A stretch of DNA of 64,000 nucleotides, taken from positions 6,076,001-6,140,000 of the forward strand of contig CP097466.1 of the NCBI GenBank assembly GCA_041874725.1, written 5' to 3'. This DNA comes from Duganella sp. BuS-21. GTDB lineage: Bacteria > Pseudomonadota > Gammaproteobacteria > Burkholderiales > Burkholderiaceae_D. Below, piece by piece: positions 29,278 through 37,920 of this stretch (the stretch's first letter is position 1; every line of letters begins with the position of its first letter). A program made the translations under genes and the position numbers. The notes below the pieces were generated by a model. The model did no database searches and was not told the origin of the DNA. It saw only the letters and a list, made by a program, of their open reading frames with translations.

Positions 29278-29350
29278 CCCGCCATTTTAACGGACTGCCG
29301 CGAAATCAATGCTAATATCATATTTGACAACATTCCCGGAAACGTCCGCC

Positions 29351-30457
29351 ATGCGCCTTTGCTTGCCGCTCCTGCTCTGCTGCACCACCGCCGTCGCCAC
29401 GGCGGCACCGGACCAGCAGGAACAAGATATGTTGAAGAGCCTGCGCAACAATCTGGCGCGCTCCTTCCTGCTGGCGCCGGAACTGCCCTTGGACCCGGCG
29501 CTGCGCAGCGCCGCCGACGAGATCGCCAACGCCCACCTGGCCCGCATCGACGCGCTGCTGCCGGCCTGGCTGGAGGAAGAGCGCAAGCTGCAAAGCACCG
29601 GCGGCAAGCAGGCGGCAATCTGGTATGTCTACTTTGCGGTGTGGGCCCGGGTACTCAATGAACTGGCGCTGTGGCAAATCGAACCGGGCGATGCCGCTTA
29701 CGAAAGCGCCACGCAGGCGGCGTTGAAGGCGTCTCCGCAAGTCTGCGACCTGCATGGCGACAACCGCTTCAGCGACTACGCCGCGCGCATCGCGCGCATC
29801 CAGCAAGTGCCGGTGGCGCAGCGTGCCGCCCTGCTGTCGACCGAACGCGAGCTGCTGTCGCGCTGGGCCAAGCCACGTGCGACAGCAGCGCCTTGGCCCG
29901 ATCCTCTGCCGCAGGACGCGGCGGTGGCGCTGCTCAAGGCAATCCCGGTGCAGCCTGCGCGCCTGGCCTTGCCGCCCGTGCTTGCCAGCCAATTGCTGGG
30001 CGGGATCAAGCCGTACGATGCAATGGCGCGCGAAGAACAGTGCCTGCTTCAGCAGTGGTGGTTCAAGCACAGCCTGCAGCAAGGCGTAGCGCCGGCGACA
30101 GCACTCAACGCCTTCCGCTACGGCACCATGATCAGCGCCGACGTGCGCCTGGCGGGGATGTTCAATCCGCAGCAGGGGCAGGAGAAAGGCAAGTCGCCCT
30201 ACCCGGCCGTCGCCACGCGCTTCCAGGCCGAGGGCTCCACCATCGGGCAGATCAGGCTGGGCGCCGGCGGCAAGCCTCAGCAAGCCAGCGTGATCGCCCG
30301 GAAAATCGTTGTGCCTGGCATACGCGAGGTGCGCCCGCTTGCCTTTGAAAATTTGTTCGATGCCGCAACGCTGAAGTACGGCATGGAGAGCAAACCGGCC
30401 GCAGGCGGGCCGCTCAAGTTTCAACTGGTGTGGACCCTCGATGGAGAACGCCCATGA
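29351..30457 (+). CDS. Exported protein with a TonB-like C-terminal domain, function unknown
   Basis: A 368-residue protein that I do not recognise as a named family. A signal peptide lies at about 1-18 (CLPLLLCCTTAVATAA). The central part is helical and Ala/Leu-rich. The last 85 residues (YPAVATRFQAEGS, IGQIRLGAGGKPQQASVI, FENLFDAATLKYG) resemble the TonB C-terminal fold, in which an EG-x-V strand and a G-x-V turn are typical. No N-terminal TonB membrane anchor or proline-rich spacer is present. The ATG at 29351 begins the signal peptide. The stop overlaps the next gene's ATG (ATGA), so the two exported proteins are translated together and probably act together. Confidence 0.65.
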   Translation: MRLCLPLLLCCTTAVATAAPDQQEQDMLKSLRNNLARSFLLAPELPLDPALRSAADEIANAHLARIDALLPAWLEEERKLQSTGGKQAAIWYVYFAVWARVLNELALWQIEPGDAAYESATQAALKASPQVCDLHGDNRFSDYAARIARIQQVPVAQRAALLSTERELLSRWAKPRATAAPWPDPLPQDAAVALLKAIPVQPARLALPPVLASQLLGGIKPYDAMAREEQCLLQQWWFKHSLQQGVAPATALNAFRYGTMISADVRLAGMFNPQQGQEKGKSPYPAVATRFQAEGSTIGQIRLGAGGKPQQASVIARKIVVPGIREVRPLAFENLFDAATLKYGMESKPAAGGPLKFQLVWTLDGERP

Positions 30458-31449
30458 AGCGGCTGATACGAAAACTACTGCCGTCGCTGGCGTTGTGCAC
30501 CGCCACTCTGGCTGGCGCGGCCGAAGAATCGCCGCTGACCCAGGCGGCCATGCAAGCCTTCTGGTGGGGTGATTTCCCCGCGCTGGAACAGCAGAACGCC
30601 ATGCTGCGCCAGCCCGGCCATGTGGGTGCGGATGGGGTGGTGGAGCTCGAATGGTTCCGCATCGGCGTGGCCCAGGTGTTCAACGCCAGCCATCCCAATC
30701 AGGAAGCCTACTTGCAGGAACTGGAGAAACTGACGCTGCAATGGACCAGGGAATATCCGAAGTCGGCGCTGGCGCATGTGTTGTACGCCAGGGTGCTGGT
30801 GGCGCACGGCTGGGCGTATCGCGGCGGCGGCTATATCAAGGACGTGCCGCCGGAAGCATGGAAGGATTTCGAAGCGTATCTGCACCGCGCGACCCAGTAT
30901 CTGCTCGATCACGCCGACGTCGCCTTGAGCGACAGCTATGGTCATGTGGTGCTGCTCAACATCAGCCGGGGCATGGGCTGGGACAGCAAACAGATATGGG
31001 ACGTCATCAACGACGGCTTGAAGCGCAACCCGGACGACGTCACCCTGTACTTCAACGCCCTCACCGGCCTGTTGCCCAAGTGGGGCGGCGACAACAAGGC
31101 GCTGGACCAATTCATCCGCAAGGCCACCGAACAGACCAAGGCCACCTTCGGCACCGGCATGTACGCCCGCCTGTATTCGGCCGCCGCCGAAGACGAGTAT
31201 GGCCACACGCTGTTCCAGGGCAGCCAGGTCCACTGGCCGACGATGAAACAGTCCTACGAAGACATGCTGGCGCGCTATCCCAGCGACGGCCGCCGCAACC
31301 GTTACGCCTACATGGCGTGCCTGGCCAAGGACAAACCGACCCTGCTTGCCCAGCTCGACCTGCTGGGCGACAAGGTCACGGCCGAGTCATGGGGCCCGAA
31401 TCCGCAACGCAGCCTGGAAGGCTGCCTGCGCTGGGCGCGGCAAGGTTAG
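30454..31449 (+). CDS. Exported helical protein of unknown function (TPR-like)
   Basis: A 331-residue protein with a signal peptide at about 1-24 (LLPSLALCTATLAGA). The mature part is helical, with Ala/Leu/Tyr/Trp spacing like tetratricopeptide or SEL1 repeats (YPKSALAHVLYARVLVAHGWAYRGGG; NPDDVTLYFNALTGLLPKWGG). Conserved-looking aromatic and glycine residues suggest a real family, perhaps one of the DUF4034-like groups, though I cannot confirm that. It is coupled to the preceding exported protein by an ATGA overlap. Predicted location is periplasmic. Possible roles are protein-protein interaction or assembly. Confidence 0.62.
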   Translation: MKRLIRKLLPSLALCTATLAGAAEESPLTQAAMQAFWWGDFPALEQQNAMLRQPGHVGADGVVELEWFRIGVAQVFNASHPNQEAYLQELEKLTLQWTREYPKSALAHVLYARVLVAHGWAYRGGGYIKDVPPEAWKDFEAYLHRATQYLLDHADVALSDSYGHVVLLNISRGMGWDSKQIWDVINDGLKRNPDDVTLYFNALTGLLPKWGGDNKALDQFIRKATEQTKATFGTGMYARLYSAAAEDEYGHTLFQGSQVHWPTMKQSYEDMLARYPSDGRRNRYAYMACLAKDKPTLLAQLDLLGDKVTAESWGPNPQRSLEGCLRWARQG

Positions 31450-31866
31450 CACTTAAATGGATTCAGTCGAACGCATAAAATTCTCCTTTGCACTACTTGC
31501 TTAATATCAGTGTGAACCCAGAGCCCGGCCACAGCAAGGTCTTGGCAGGCGCAATAAGCCAGCGGAATTTCCCTTACCGTCTTTAGAATATCGGCACTGT
31601 TCTGTCTTTTCCAGACTTGATGTAGATCGGAATTGCCGGCGGGATTTCCGTGTTAAGGTCCACTTCGTGGTTCCCTATGCGCAAATAGCTAAGCTTTTTC
31701 GCTCCATCGGTTTTCAACCATTGCGAGAACGTCGGTGCATCGACGCCTAGCGGAACTTTTAACATTGCATTCAGGGTCGTGGAATATTTGTCCAGCCCTT
31801 TGCTTCAGCTCCAAAGACGTTGAATTCTTTTAGAATGCTCTCTTACTCCTCAAAAGCGCGCACACC
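31450..31866. other. 417-base intergenic region containing a gene relic
   Basis: The region has lower GC than its neighbours and no plus-strand ORF. On the minus strand an open frame (31583-31804) reads like the C-terminal end of a normal protein. The remaining bases (31450-31582 and 31805-31866) hold no obvious gene; the last 60 are likely the promoter of the pdxH fusion. Confidence 0.5.
31583..31804 (-). pseudogene. Possible C-terminal remnant of a lost gene
   Basis: An open stretch of about 73 codons begins directly after a stop at 31805-31807, with the only ATG at 31765. The translation (for example APTFSQWLKTDGAKKLSYL and VDLNTEIPPAIPIYIKSGKD) has balanced globular composition, unlike shadow frames, which here are Arg/His/Ala-rich. 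Lys, Asn and Ile codons are more frequent than in neighbouring genes. No ribosome site precedes the ATG. I read it as the end of a decayed, probably transferred gene. It could instead be an intact 60-residue protein. Confidence 0.35.
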
Positions 31867-33102
31867 ATGAGCAATAGTTTGTACGACACCGCCCCCGATT
31901 TCAGCCAGCCTATCGCTGTGCTGAAACATTGCCACGACCGTATCCGCAAGCAGTTGCAAACGCTGCAGAGCCTGCTCGCGCATTTGCCCAAGCACGGCGC
32001 CGACGTGGATGCGCAGAAGGCCGCGCAGGCGGTGTTGAAATATTTCAACAATGCCGCCCATCTACACCACGAGGACGAGGAGCAAAACCTGCTGCCAATG
32101 CTGCAAGCCACCGCACGCGGCGCCGATGCCACCTTGCTGGCCGAACTGGCGCCCGTGATTTTGGCCGGTCACGAGCAAATGGATAGAGACTGGACCATAC
32201 TGAAATCGCCACTTGAGCAAATCGCCAATGGCGCCGGCTCCACCCTGTCGGCCAGCGATGTAGCGCGCTTCTGCGACGCCTACGCGGCCCACATGGTGAT
32301 GGAGGAGACCAATATCGCGACCATGGCCAAGCGGCTGTTCAGCCCGGAGCAGATGGCCCAACTGGGCAGCGCCATGCAGGTGCGGCGCGGCATCACGCCC
32401 GCCCTGCCGGAAAGCCAGGTGCCGGAACAGCAGGCGGCGGCGGTCACCCCGGCGGTGGTCGACGGCGTGGTGCTGGCCGACTTGCGGCTCGACTACGGCC
32501 GTGCCAGCCTGACGGAAAACGATGTGCTGGACGATCCGATCGCCCAGTTCGGCAAATGGTTCGAGGAAGCCATCCACGCCAAGGTCAACGAACCGAACGC
32601 GATGAGCGTGGCCACGGTGGACGCGGACGGCAAGCCGAGCTCGCGCATCGTTCTCATCAAGCAATTCGACCAGCGTGGCTTCACCTGGTACACCAACTAC
32701 GAGAGCCAGAAAGGCCGGCAACTGCGCGCCAACCCGCATGCGGCCCTGCTCTTCTTTTGGAGCGAACTGGAACGACAAATTCGGATCGAAGGTAAGGTGG
32801 TACAAACCGCCGCCGAGGAAAGCGACCAGTATTTCTACAGCCGCCCGGTGAAGAGCCAGATCGCTGCGATCGCTTCGCAGCAGAGCGCGCCCATCGCCAA
32901 CCGCGAGCAGATGGAAGTCAATTTCGATGCGGCCGCAGCCGTCGGCGGCGACCATCCGCTGCGCCCCGCGCAGTGGGGCGGCTACCGCCTCGACCCGGAA
33001 CGCATCGAGTTCTGGCAGGGACGCCGCTCGCGCTTCCACGACCGGATCGTGTATCTCAAACAAGCGGATGGCAGTTGGGTGAAACAGCGCCTGCAGCCGT
33101 AA
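31867..33102 (+). CDS. pdxH: Hemerythrin-HHE domain fused to pyridoxine/pyridoxamine 5'-phosphate oxidase
   Basis: A 411-residue fusion. Residues about 12-165 form a hemerythrin-like four-helix bundle with the candidate di-iron ligands His21/His23, His65-Glu69, His102, and His142 with Glu146 (AHMVMEE). Residues about 195-411 form a complete PdxH: LRLDYGRASL, AMSVATVDADGKPSSRIVL, KGRQLRANPHAALLFFW, SRPVKSQIAAIASQQS, WGGYRLDPERIEFWQG and RFHDRIVYL. E. coli PdxH is 218 residues, so the oxidase domain is full length and the N-terminal 190 residues are an addition. The enzyme oxidises PNP or PMP to PLP with FMN and O2. A linker (about 170-195) joins the domains. There is no internal stop or ribosome site suggesting two genes. 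Confidence 0.93.
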   Translation: MSNSLYDTAPDFSQPIAVLKHCHDRIRKQLQTLQSLLAHLPKHGADVDAQKAAQAVLKYFNNAAHLHHEDEEQNLLPMLQATARGADATLLAELAPVILAGHEQMDRDWTILKSPLEQIANGAGSTLSASDVARFCDAYAAHMVMEETNIATMAKRLFSPEQMAQLGSAMQVRRGITPALPESQVPEQQAAAVTPAVVDGVVLADLRLDYGRASLTENDVLDDPIAQFGKWFEEAIHAKVNEPNAMSVATVDADGKPSSRIVLIKQFDQRGFTWYTNYESQKGRQLRANPHAALLFFWSELERQIRIEGKVVQTAAEESDQYFYSRPVKSQIAAIASQQSAPIANREQMEVNFDAAAAVGGDHPLRPAQWGGYRLDPERIEFWQGRRSRFHDRIVYLKQADGSWVKQRLQP

Positions 33103-33172
33103 GCAGTGTCCTTGCCCTGGCTTGGCCTGCAGGACACCACGTCAGCGAGGCGCCGCCACAGGTATCCAGACG

Positions 33173-33706
33173 CTACTTCAGGCGGCTGGCGTAGGTCTTC
33201 CTGAACTTGTCGACCTTGGGCGCCACCACGAAAGCGCAATAGCCCTGCAGCGGGTGCTGGCTGAAGTAATCCTGGTGGTAGTCCTCGGCCTTGTAGTAAG
33301 TCTGCGACGGCGCCAGCTCGGTGACAATCGGGCCGTCCCACACGTGGGCCATTTCCGCCACCACCTGGCGCGCCATGGCTTCCTGCTGCGGCGACTGGTA
33401 ATAGATCACGGAACGGTATTGGGTGCCGACGTCGTTGCCCTGGCGGTTGAGGGTGGTCGGATCGTGGATGGTGAAGAAGATTTCCAGCAGGTCACGGTAG
33501 CTGATGACGGCGGAATCGAACGCCAGCTTGACCACCTCCGCGTGGCCGGTGTCGCCCACGCACACCTGCTCGTAGCTGGGCTGGGCCACATGGCCGCCCA
33601 TGTAGCCGGATTCCACCGAGGTGACGCCTTTGACTTCCCGATACACCGCTTGGGTACACCAGAAGCAACCGCCGCCCAGTATCGCCGTTTCAGAATTGCC
33701 AGCCAT
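33173..33706 (-). CDS. msrA: Peptide methionine sulfoxide reductase A
   Basis: A 177-residue reductase. The catalytic cysteine is in GGGCFWC (Cys14), with VESGYMGGHVAQPSYEQVC, GHAEVV, FFTIHDPTTLNRQGNDVGTQYRS and YYKAEDYHQDYF following in MsrA order. It reduces methionine-S-sulfoxide in oxidised proteins, using thioredoxin. The ATG at 33706 follows a strong GGGGGAG; a longer frame to 33793 is rejected. No signal peptide is seen, so it is cytoplasmic. It is convergent with the pdxH fusion and divergent from the flavin reductase. Confidence 0.95.
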   Translation of the reverse strand: MAGNSETAILGGGCFWCTQAVYREVKGVTSVESGYMGGHVAQPSYEQVCVGDTGHAEVVKLAFDSAVISYRDLLEIFFTIHDPTTLNRQGNDVGTQYRSVIYYQSPQQEAMARQVVAEMAHVWDGPIVTELAPSQTYYKAEDYHQDYFSQHPLQGYCAFVVAPKVDKFRKTYASRLK

Positions 33707-33804
33707 GACTCCCCCTTGCGTAGAAGACTCACCCACCACCCCACTGTAACGCAAACGTCGGCAATTCGCTATGGCGGCACAAATCTTTGGCATAATGACA
33801 GACC

Positions 33805-34308
33805 ATGAACATCACTTCTCCACGCGCCGCAGAGCGCAGTTTCGACACCGCGCATTTCCGTCAGGCGCTGGGCCAGTTCGCCACGGGCGTGACCATCATC
33901 ACCACCCGCCTGGCCGACGGCACGTTTCGCGGCCTGACCGCCAGTTCCTTCAACTCGGTGTCGCTCGATCCGCCGCTGGTGCTGTGGAGCCTGGCCAACG
34001 GGGCCAACAGCATGCCCATCTTCACCGGCAACTCGCATTACGTGATCAATGTGCTCAACGCCGAGCAGGCGCACCTGGCCAAACGCTTTGCCAGCCGGGG
34101 TACGGACCCCTGGGAAGGCCTGGAAATCGAACTGTCGCGCACCGGCCAGCCCATCATCAAAGGCGTGTCGGCGTGGTTTGAATGCCATAACCGCAGCCGC
34201 TATCCCGAGGGCGACCACGTGATTTTCGTCGGCGAGGTGGAATTCTGCGAGTTTTCGCCGAGCCCACCGCTGATTTACCACAGCGGCCAGTTCGGCAGCC
34301 TGGGGTAA
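33805..34308 (+). CDS. Flavin reductase-like FMN-binding protein
   Basis: A 167-residue split-barrel flavoprotein of the HpaC/flavin-reductase family. Motifs are ALGQFATGVTIITT, GLTASSFNSVSLDPPLVLWS, YVINVLNAEQ, HVIFVGEVEFCEF and PPLIYHSGQF. Members reduce FMN or FAD with NAD(P)H, often supplying a two-component monooxygenase, but no oxygenase gene is nearby, so the partner is unknown. Length is normal and no signal peptide is present. It lies between msrA and glutaryl-CoA dehydrogenase. Confidence 0.88.
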   Translation: MNITSPRAAERSFDTAHFRQALGQFATGVTIITTRLADGTFRGLTASSFNSVSLDPPLVLWSLANGANSMPIFTGNSHYVINVLNAEQAHLAKRFASRGTDPWEGLEIELSRTGQPIIKGVSAWFECHNRSRYPEGDHVIFVGEVEFCEFSPSPPLIYHSGQFGSLG

Positions 34309-34399
34309 AAACGGAAATTGGTGTCGCTCTTTGAAAAGCCGGCGCCAGGGCGGCGGCTTAGAATGCTGGCAGCATTCATCATCATAATGAGAGACTACT

Positions 34400-35584
34400 A
34401 TGAGCCAAGCCCGCGCCCAATTCCACTGGGATGACCCTCTGCTGCTGGACCAGCAACTGACCGACGACGAGCGCATGGTGCGCGAAGCGGCCGCCGCCTA
34501 CTGCCAGGACAAACTGCAACCGCGCATACTGGAAGCCTTCCGCCACGAAAAGATGGACATCTCCATCTTCCGCGAGATGGGCGAACTGGGCCTGCTGGGC
34601 CCGACCATTCCCGAACAATACGGCGGCCCCGGCCTCAACTACGTAGCCTACGGCCTGATCGCGCGCGAAGTCGAGCGCGTCGACTCCGGCTACCGCTCGA
34701 TGATGAGCGTGCAATCATCGCTGGTGATGGTGCCTATCTATGAATTCGGCACCGAAGAACAGAAACAGAAATACCTGCCCAAACTGGCCACCGGCGAGTG
34801 GATCGGCTGCTTCGGCTTGACCGAACCGAACCACGGCTCCGATCCGGGCTCGATGATCACCCGCGCCAAGAAAGTGGCCGGCGGCTACGCGCTGAGCGGC
34901 AGCAAGATGTGGATCACCAATTCGCCGGTGGCGGATGTGTTCGTGGTCTGGGCCAAGGATGATGAAGGCGCGATTCGCGGCTTCGTGCTGGAAAAGGGCA
35001 TGGCCGGCTTGAGCGCGCCGGCGATCCACGGCAAGTTCGGCCTACGCGCCTCGATCACCGGCGAAATCGTCATGGACAATGTGTTTGTGCCGGAAGAGAA
35101 CGCCTTCCCGGACGTGCGCGGCCTGAAGGGTCCGTTCACCTGCCTGAATTCGGCCCGCTACGGCATCGCCTGGGGCGCGCTGGGCGCGGCCGAGTCGTGC
35201 TGGCACACCGCGCGTCAGTATGTGATGGACCGCGAGCAGTTCGGCCGTCCGCTGGCCGCCAATCAGCTGATCCAGAAGAAGCTGGCCGACATGCAGACTG
35301 AAATCACCATGGGCCTGCAAGGCTGCCTGCGCCTGGGGCGCATGAAGGACGAAGGCACGGCGGCGGTGGAAATCACCTCGATGATGAAGCGCAACTCCTG
35401 CGGCAAGTCGCTGGACGTGGCGCGCGTGGCGCGCGACATGTTGGGCGGCAACGGCATTTCGGATGAGTTCGGCATCATCCGCCACATGGTGAACCTGGAA
35501 GTGGTGAACACTTATGAAGGTACACACGACATTCACGCGCTGATCCTGGGTCGAGCGCAAACAGGCATTCAGGCATTCCAATAA
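34400..35584 (+). CDS. gcdH: Glutaryl-CoA dehydrogenase
   Basis: A 394-residue acyl-CoA dehydrogenase. [16 protein letters not shown] and [17 protein letters not shown] are FAD/substrate segments diagnostic of the glutaryl-CoA branch. The C-terminal [17 protein letters not shown] carries the catalytic glutamate. It oxidatively decarboxylates glutaryl-CoA to crotonyl-CoA in lysine and tryptophan catabolism, passing electrons to ETF. The start ATG at 34400 follows GAGAG. It stands alone, with a strong bidirectional terminator immediately after the stop. No LysR regulator or CoA-transferase is adjacent, although gcdH often has one. Confidence 0.93.
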   Translation: MSQARAQFHWDDPLLLDQQLTDDERMVREAAAAYCQDKLQPRILEAFRHEKMDISIFREMGELGLLGPTIPEQYGGPGLNYVAYGLIAREVERVDSGYRSMMSVQSSLVMVPIYEFGTEEQKQKYLPKLATGEWIGCFGLTEPNHGSDPGSMITRAKKVAGGYALSGSKMWITNSPVADVFVVWAKDDEGAIRGFVLEKGMAGLSAPAIHGKFGLRASITGEIVMDNVFVPEENAFPDVRGLKGPFTCLNSARYGIAWGALGAAESCWHTARQYVMDREQFGRPLAANQLIQKKLADMQTEITMGLQGCLRLGRMKDEGTAAVEITSMMKRNSCGKSLDVARVARDMLGGNGISDEFGIIRHMVNLEVVNTYEGTHDIHALILGRAQTGIQAFQ

Positions 35585-35616
35585 AAAAAACCGCTGCCTA
35601 GGCAGCGGTTTTTTTT
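35583..35616. terminator. Bidirectional intrinsic terminator between gcdH and ompW
   Basis: Arms A8-CCGCTGCC and GGCAGCGG-T8 are perfectly complementary around a TA centre. Poly-A on one side and poly-T on the other serve both convergent genes. It overlaps the gcdH stop by two bases. Confidence 0.92.
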
Positions 35617-35621
35617 CACTC

Positions 35622-36302
35622 TTACCAGCCTTTGAAGGCGTAGCCTACGCTGAAATTCACCGCCAGCGGGTCCAGGGTAACGTCCTGGGTCTGGCCGGTC
35701 GAGTAGTGGGCCTTGGTCTTCAGCTTGGTCTTGATGACCGATGCGTCCAGGAACCACTTGTCATTGATACGCACCGTGCCACCGATCTGGACGCTGTAGG
35801 TCAGCTTGTCGTCCAGCTTGAAGGTGGCAGGCGCGCCGCCGGTATTGAGCACCGCCGTCAGCTGGCCCGAACCGCGTTCCTTCTGGAACATGGCGTAGGT
35901 CACGCCCAGGCCGACATACGGACGCACCATCGAGTCCGGCTTCAGGAAGCGGTACTGGATGAAGGCCGTCGGCGGCAGCACTTCCGAGGTCGCCAGCTTG
36001 CCGGTGCCCTGGATGGCGCCGGCGCCGTACAGCGAGTGCTTGTACGGCAGGCCCAGATCGACCTCGGCCGACACATTATCGGTCAGCATGTAGGCAATTG
36101 CGAAGCGCGGCTTGGTGTCCGAGCCGACATCGGTCTTGGTGTTCGGCAGCGCAGGCGCCGACACGTTGCCCGAGTCAACCTTCGGCGTGATCTTGTTCGC
36201 GCCCAGCGTGCCCAGCCAGGTGCCGGCGGTTTGTTGTGCCGATGCAGCCGTGGCTACCGTCATTGCGGCGGCCAGCGCCAGCAGTTTTACCGTGTTCTTC
36301 AT
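35622..36302 (-). CDS. ompW: OmpW-family outer-membrane protein
   Basis: A 226-residue beta-barrel protein. The signal peptide is at about 1-22 (LALAAAMTVATAASA). OmpW-type barrel strands alternate in hydrophobicity, with FAIAYMLTDNVSAEVDLGLPYKH, LPPTAFIQYRF, VRPYVGLGVTYAMF and FLDASVIKTKLKT, and the sequence ends in VNFSVGYAFKGW with an aromatic C-terminal residue. These proteins form narrow eight-stranded hydrophobic channels. I chose the ATG at 36302, which begins the signal peptide. It lies 41 bases after the GDSL esterase gene on the same strand. Substrate is unknown; family members respond to stress and oxygen. Confidence 0.92.
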   Translation of the reverse strand: MKNTVKLLALAAAMTVATAASAQQTAGTWLGTLGANKITPKVDSGNVSAPALPNTKTDVGSDTKPRFAIAYMLTDNVSAEVDLGLPYKHSLYGAGAIQGTGKLATSEVLPPTAFIQYRFLKPDSMVRPYVGLGVTYAMFQKERGSGQLTAVLNTGGAPATFKLDDKLTYSVQIGGTVRINDKWFLDASVIKTKLKTKAHYSTGQTQDVTLDPLAVNFSVGYAFKGW

Positions 36303-36343
36303 ATCGTCTCCGAATATATATTTTAATAGGTCCGACGACTGAA

Positions 36344-37747
36344 TTACAGCCAGCCCTTGGTCACCAGCGCCATCGACACATAGCGCGCCAGCAGCAGGTT
36401 GTTGTACGGAGTCGGGTGCACATCGTCGGCGAACGACCAGTGGCTGACGTCGCCCGACTTCAGATTGCTGCCGTTGCAAGTCAGCGAGCTGCCCAGCGGG
36501 TTCTTGGTCTTGTTGTCCAGGTCGCAAGCGGTATCGGCGACGTTGGTCAGGCCGTAAGGACCCGGGTTGGTGGCTTGGTCATGGCTCACCGCAAACACGT
36601 CCACCAGCACCACTTTCGATTCGCTGGCCAGACCGTTGGTCAGCGCGGTGTTGAAGGCGCTCACCATGGCGTTGATCAGGGCTTGGGTGCCGGCATCTTT
36701 CGAGCGGCCGGCAGGGGTGGTGGCGACGTCCGGCAGGTTGTTCACCACCACGTAGTTGGCGCCGTTGGCGATCAGCTGGGTTTTCACCAGAGCCACCAGT
36801 TCGGCGCCGGCCTGGCCCATGGCCGTGATCAGTTCCGGACCGTGGGCGGCGGCGTACTCGGCGCCGGCCTTGGCGCCGGCGGCGGTGCCGGCGGTGGTGG
36901 CGTCGGCCTTGGCTTTGACGGTCATCGGACCATACACAGCCGCGTCGGCCACGCTGATGGCACCCGGCTGCACGGCGGCGGCGCCGATGGCGACAAAGGT
37001 GATGCTTTCCTGGGTACTGCCCGGACGTACGCTTTCAGCGCCGACAGCGGCGGTGATGGCGGCGGCGGCCGATGCCGGGTCGGTGGCCTTGGCGGCCAGT
37101 TGACCGATCAAGCTGGCAACATAGGCCTTGGCGCCTGCGGCGGCACCGGCGGTGGTGCCGGCATTGGTGGCGGCGGTGCTCAGCGCGCCCAGTTGGAACA
37201 ACGCATCGTTACCGCCGGCCATGACCAGCACCAGCTCGTCGCCCTTGAATTTGCCGCCGGCCGCTTTCAGGTGGTTGGCGATCTGGGTGGCGACCGGGTA
37301 GGTCAACGCGCCCAGCGCGCTGCCGGTCAGCTTGTGGTTGGGACCGACCGGGTTGGTCACGCGCGAACCGCCCATGGCGTAACCGTAGCAGCCAGGATTG
37401 GCTTTTGCCGCCACCGAGAAACCTTGTGCAGCATTGCCATCAAGGCCGGTCACGGCGGCGCAAGGCGCGGCCGCGCCGATCTGGGCGGCCAGCAGCTCGG
37501 TCCAGTTTTTACCGGTGAAGGTTGGGTTGACGGAAGTGTTGTCGCCATTGATGGTGAACTTGCCGCCCTTCAGTGCGGCAACGGTCCCCACGGCGTACGA
37601 GCCGACGTCCGACAGGCTGTCGCCGAACGACACCTGGGCGCTGTATTTGATCTTGGTGGATTGGTTGCCCGGTGCCGGGTCGGTGCCGCCGCAGCCCGCA
37701 AGGACGGCCAGGGCCATTGCAGCGAGTGCAAATTTGGTGTGACGCAT
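36344..37747 (-). CDS. SGNH/GDSL esterase lipoprotein
   Basis: A 467-residue secreted lipase/acylhydrolase. The N-terminal lipoprotein signal has lipobox LAGC (Cys near residue 19). The catalytic serine is in SFGDSLSDVGSY, block III is in LVMAGGNDALFQLG, and the Asp/His pair is in DDVHPTPYNNLLLA near the C-terminus. The central part has Ala/Gly/Thr-rich segments, two of which are near-repeats (AGTTAGAAAGAKA and TTAGTAAGAKAGA). A stretch VVVNNLPDVATTP fits the GDSL extracellular esterase group. Substrate is unknown. It precedes ompW on the same strand by 41 bases. The ATG at 37747 starts the lipoprotein signal. Confidence 0.88.
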   Translation of the reverse strand: MRHTKFALAAMALAVLAGCGGTDPAPGNQSTKIKYSAQVSFGDSLSDVGSYAVGTVAALKGGKFTINGDNTSVNPTFTGKNWTELLAAQIGAAAPCAAVTGLDGNAAQGFSVAAKANPGCYGYAMGGSRVTNPVGPNHKLTGSALGALTYPVATQIANHLKAAGGKFKGDELVLVMAGGNDALFQLGALSTAATNAGTTAGAAAGAKAYVASLIGQLAAKATDPASAAAAITAAVGAESVRPGSTQESITFVAIGAAAVQPGAISVADAAVYGPMTVKAKADATTAGTAAGAKAGAEYAAAHGPELITAMGQAGAELVALVKTQLIANGANYVVVNNLPDVATTPAGRSKDAGTQALINAMVSAFNTALTNGLASESKVVLVDVFAVSHDQATNPGPYGLTNVADTACDLDNKTKNPLGSSLTCNGSNLKSGDVSHWSFADDVHPTPYNNLLLARYVSMALVTKGWL

Positions 37748-37920
37748 ATTGTCTCCTAATGATATTTTTTGTCTAGTGATACGAACGGCCGTGCTATTCG
37801 CAACCTGACTAATATGCCAGTCTCGACAAGTCTTGTATAGGGGAATGCTAGCAAAAACCAGCATTTGTGAGCAAAAAAGAACGCTTGCTCGGTGAGTGTT
37901 GACCTACGTCAAATAGCGAC

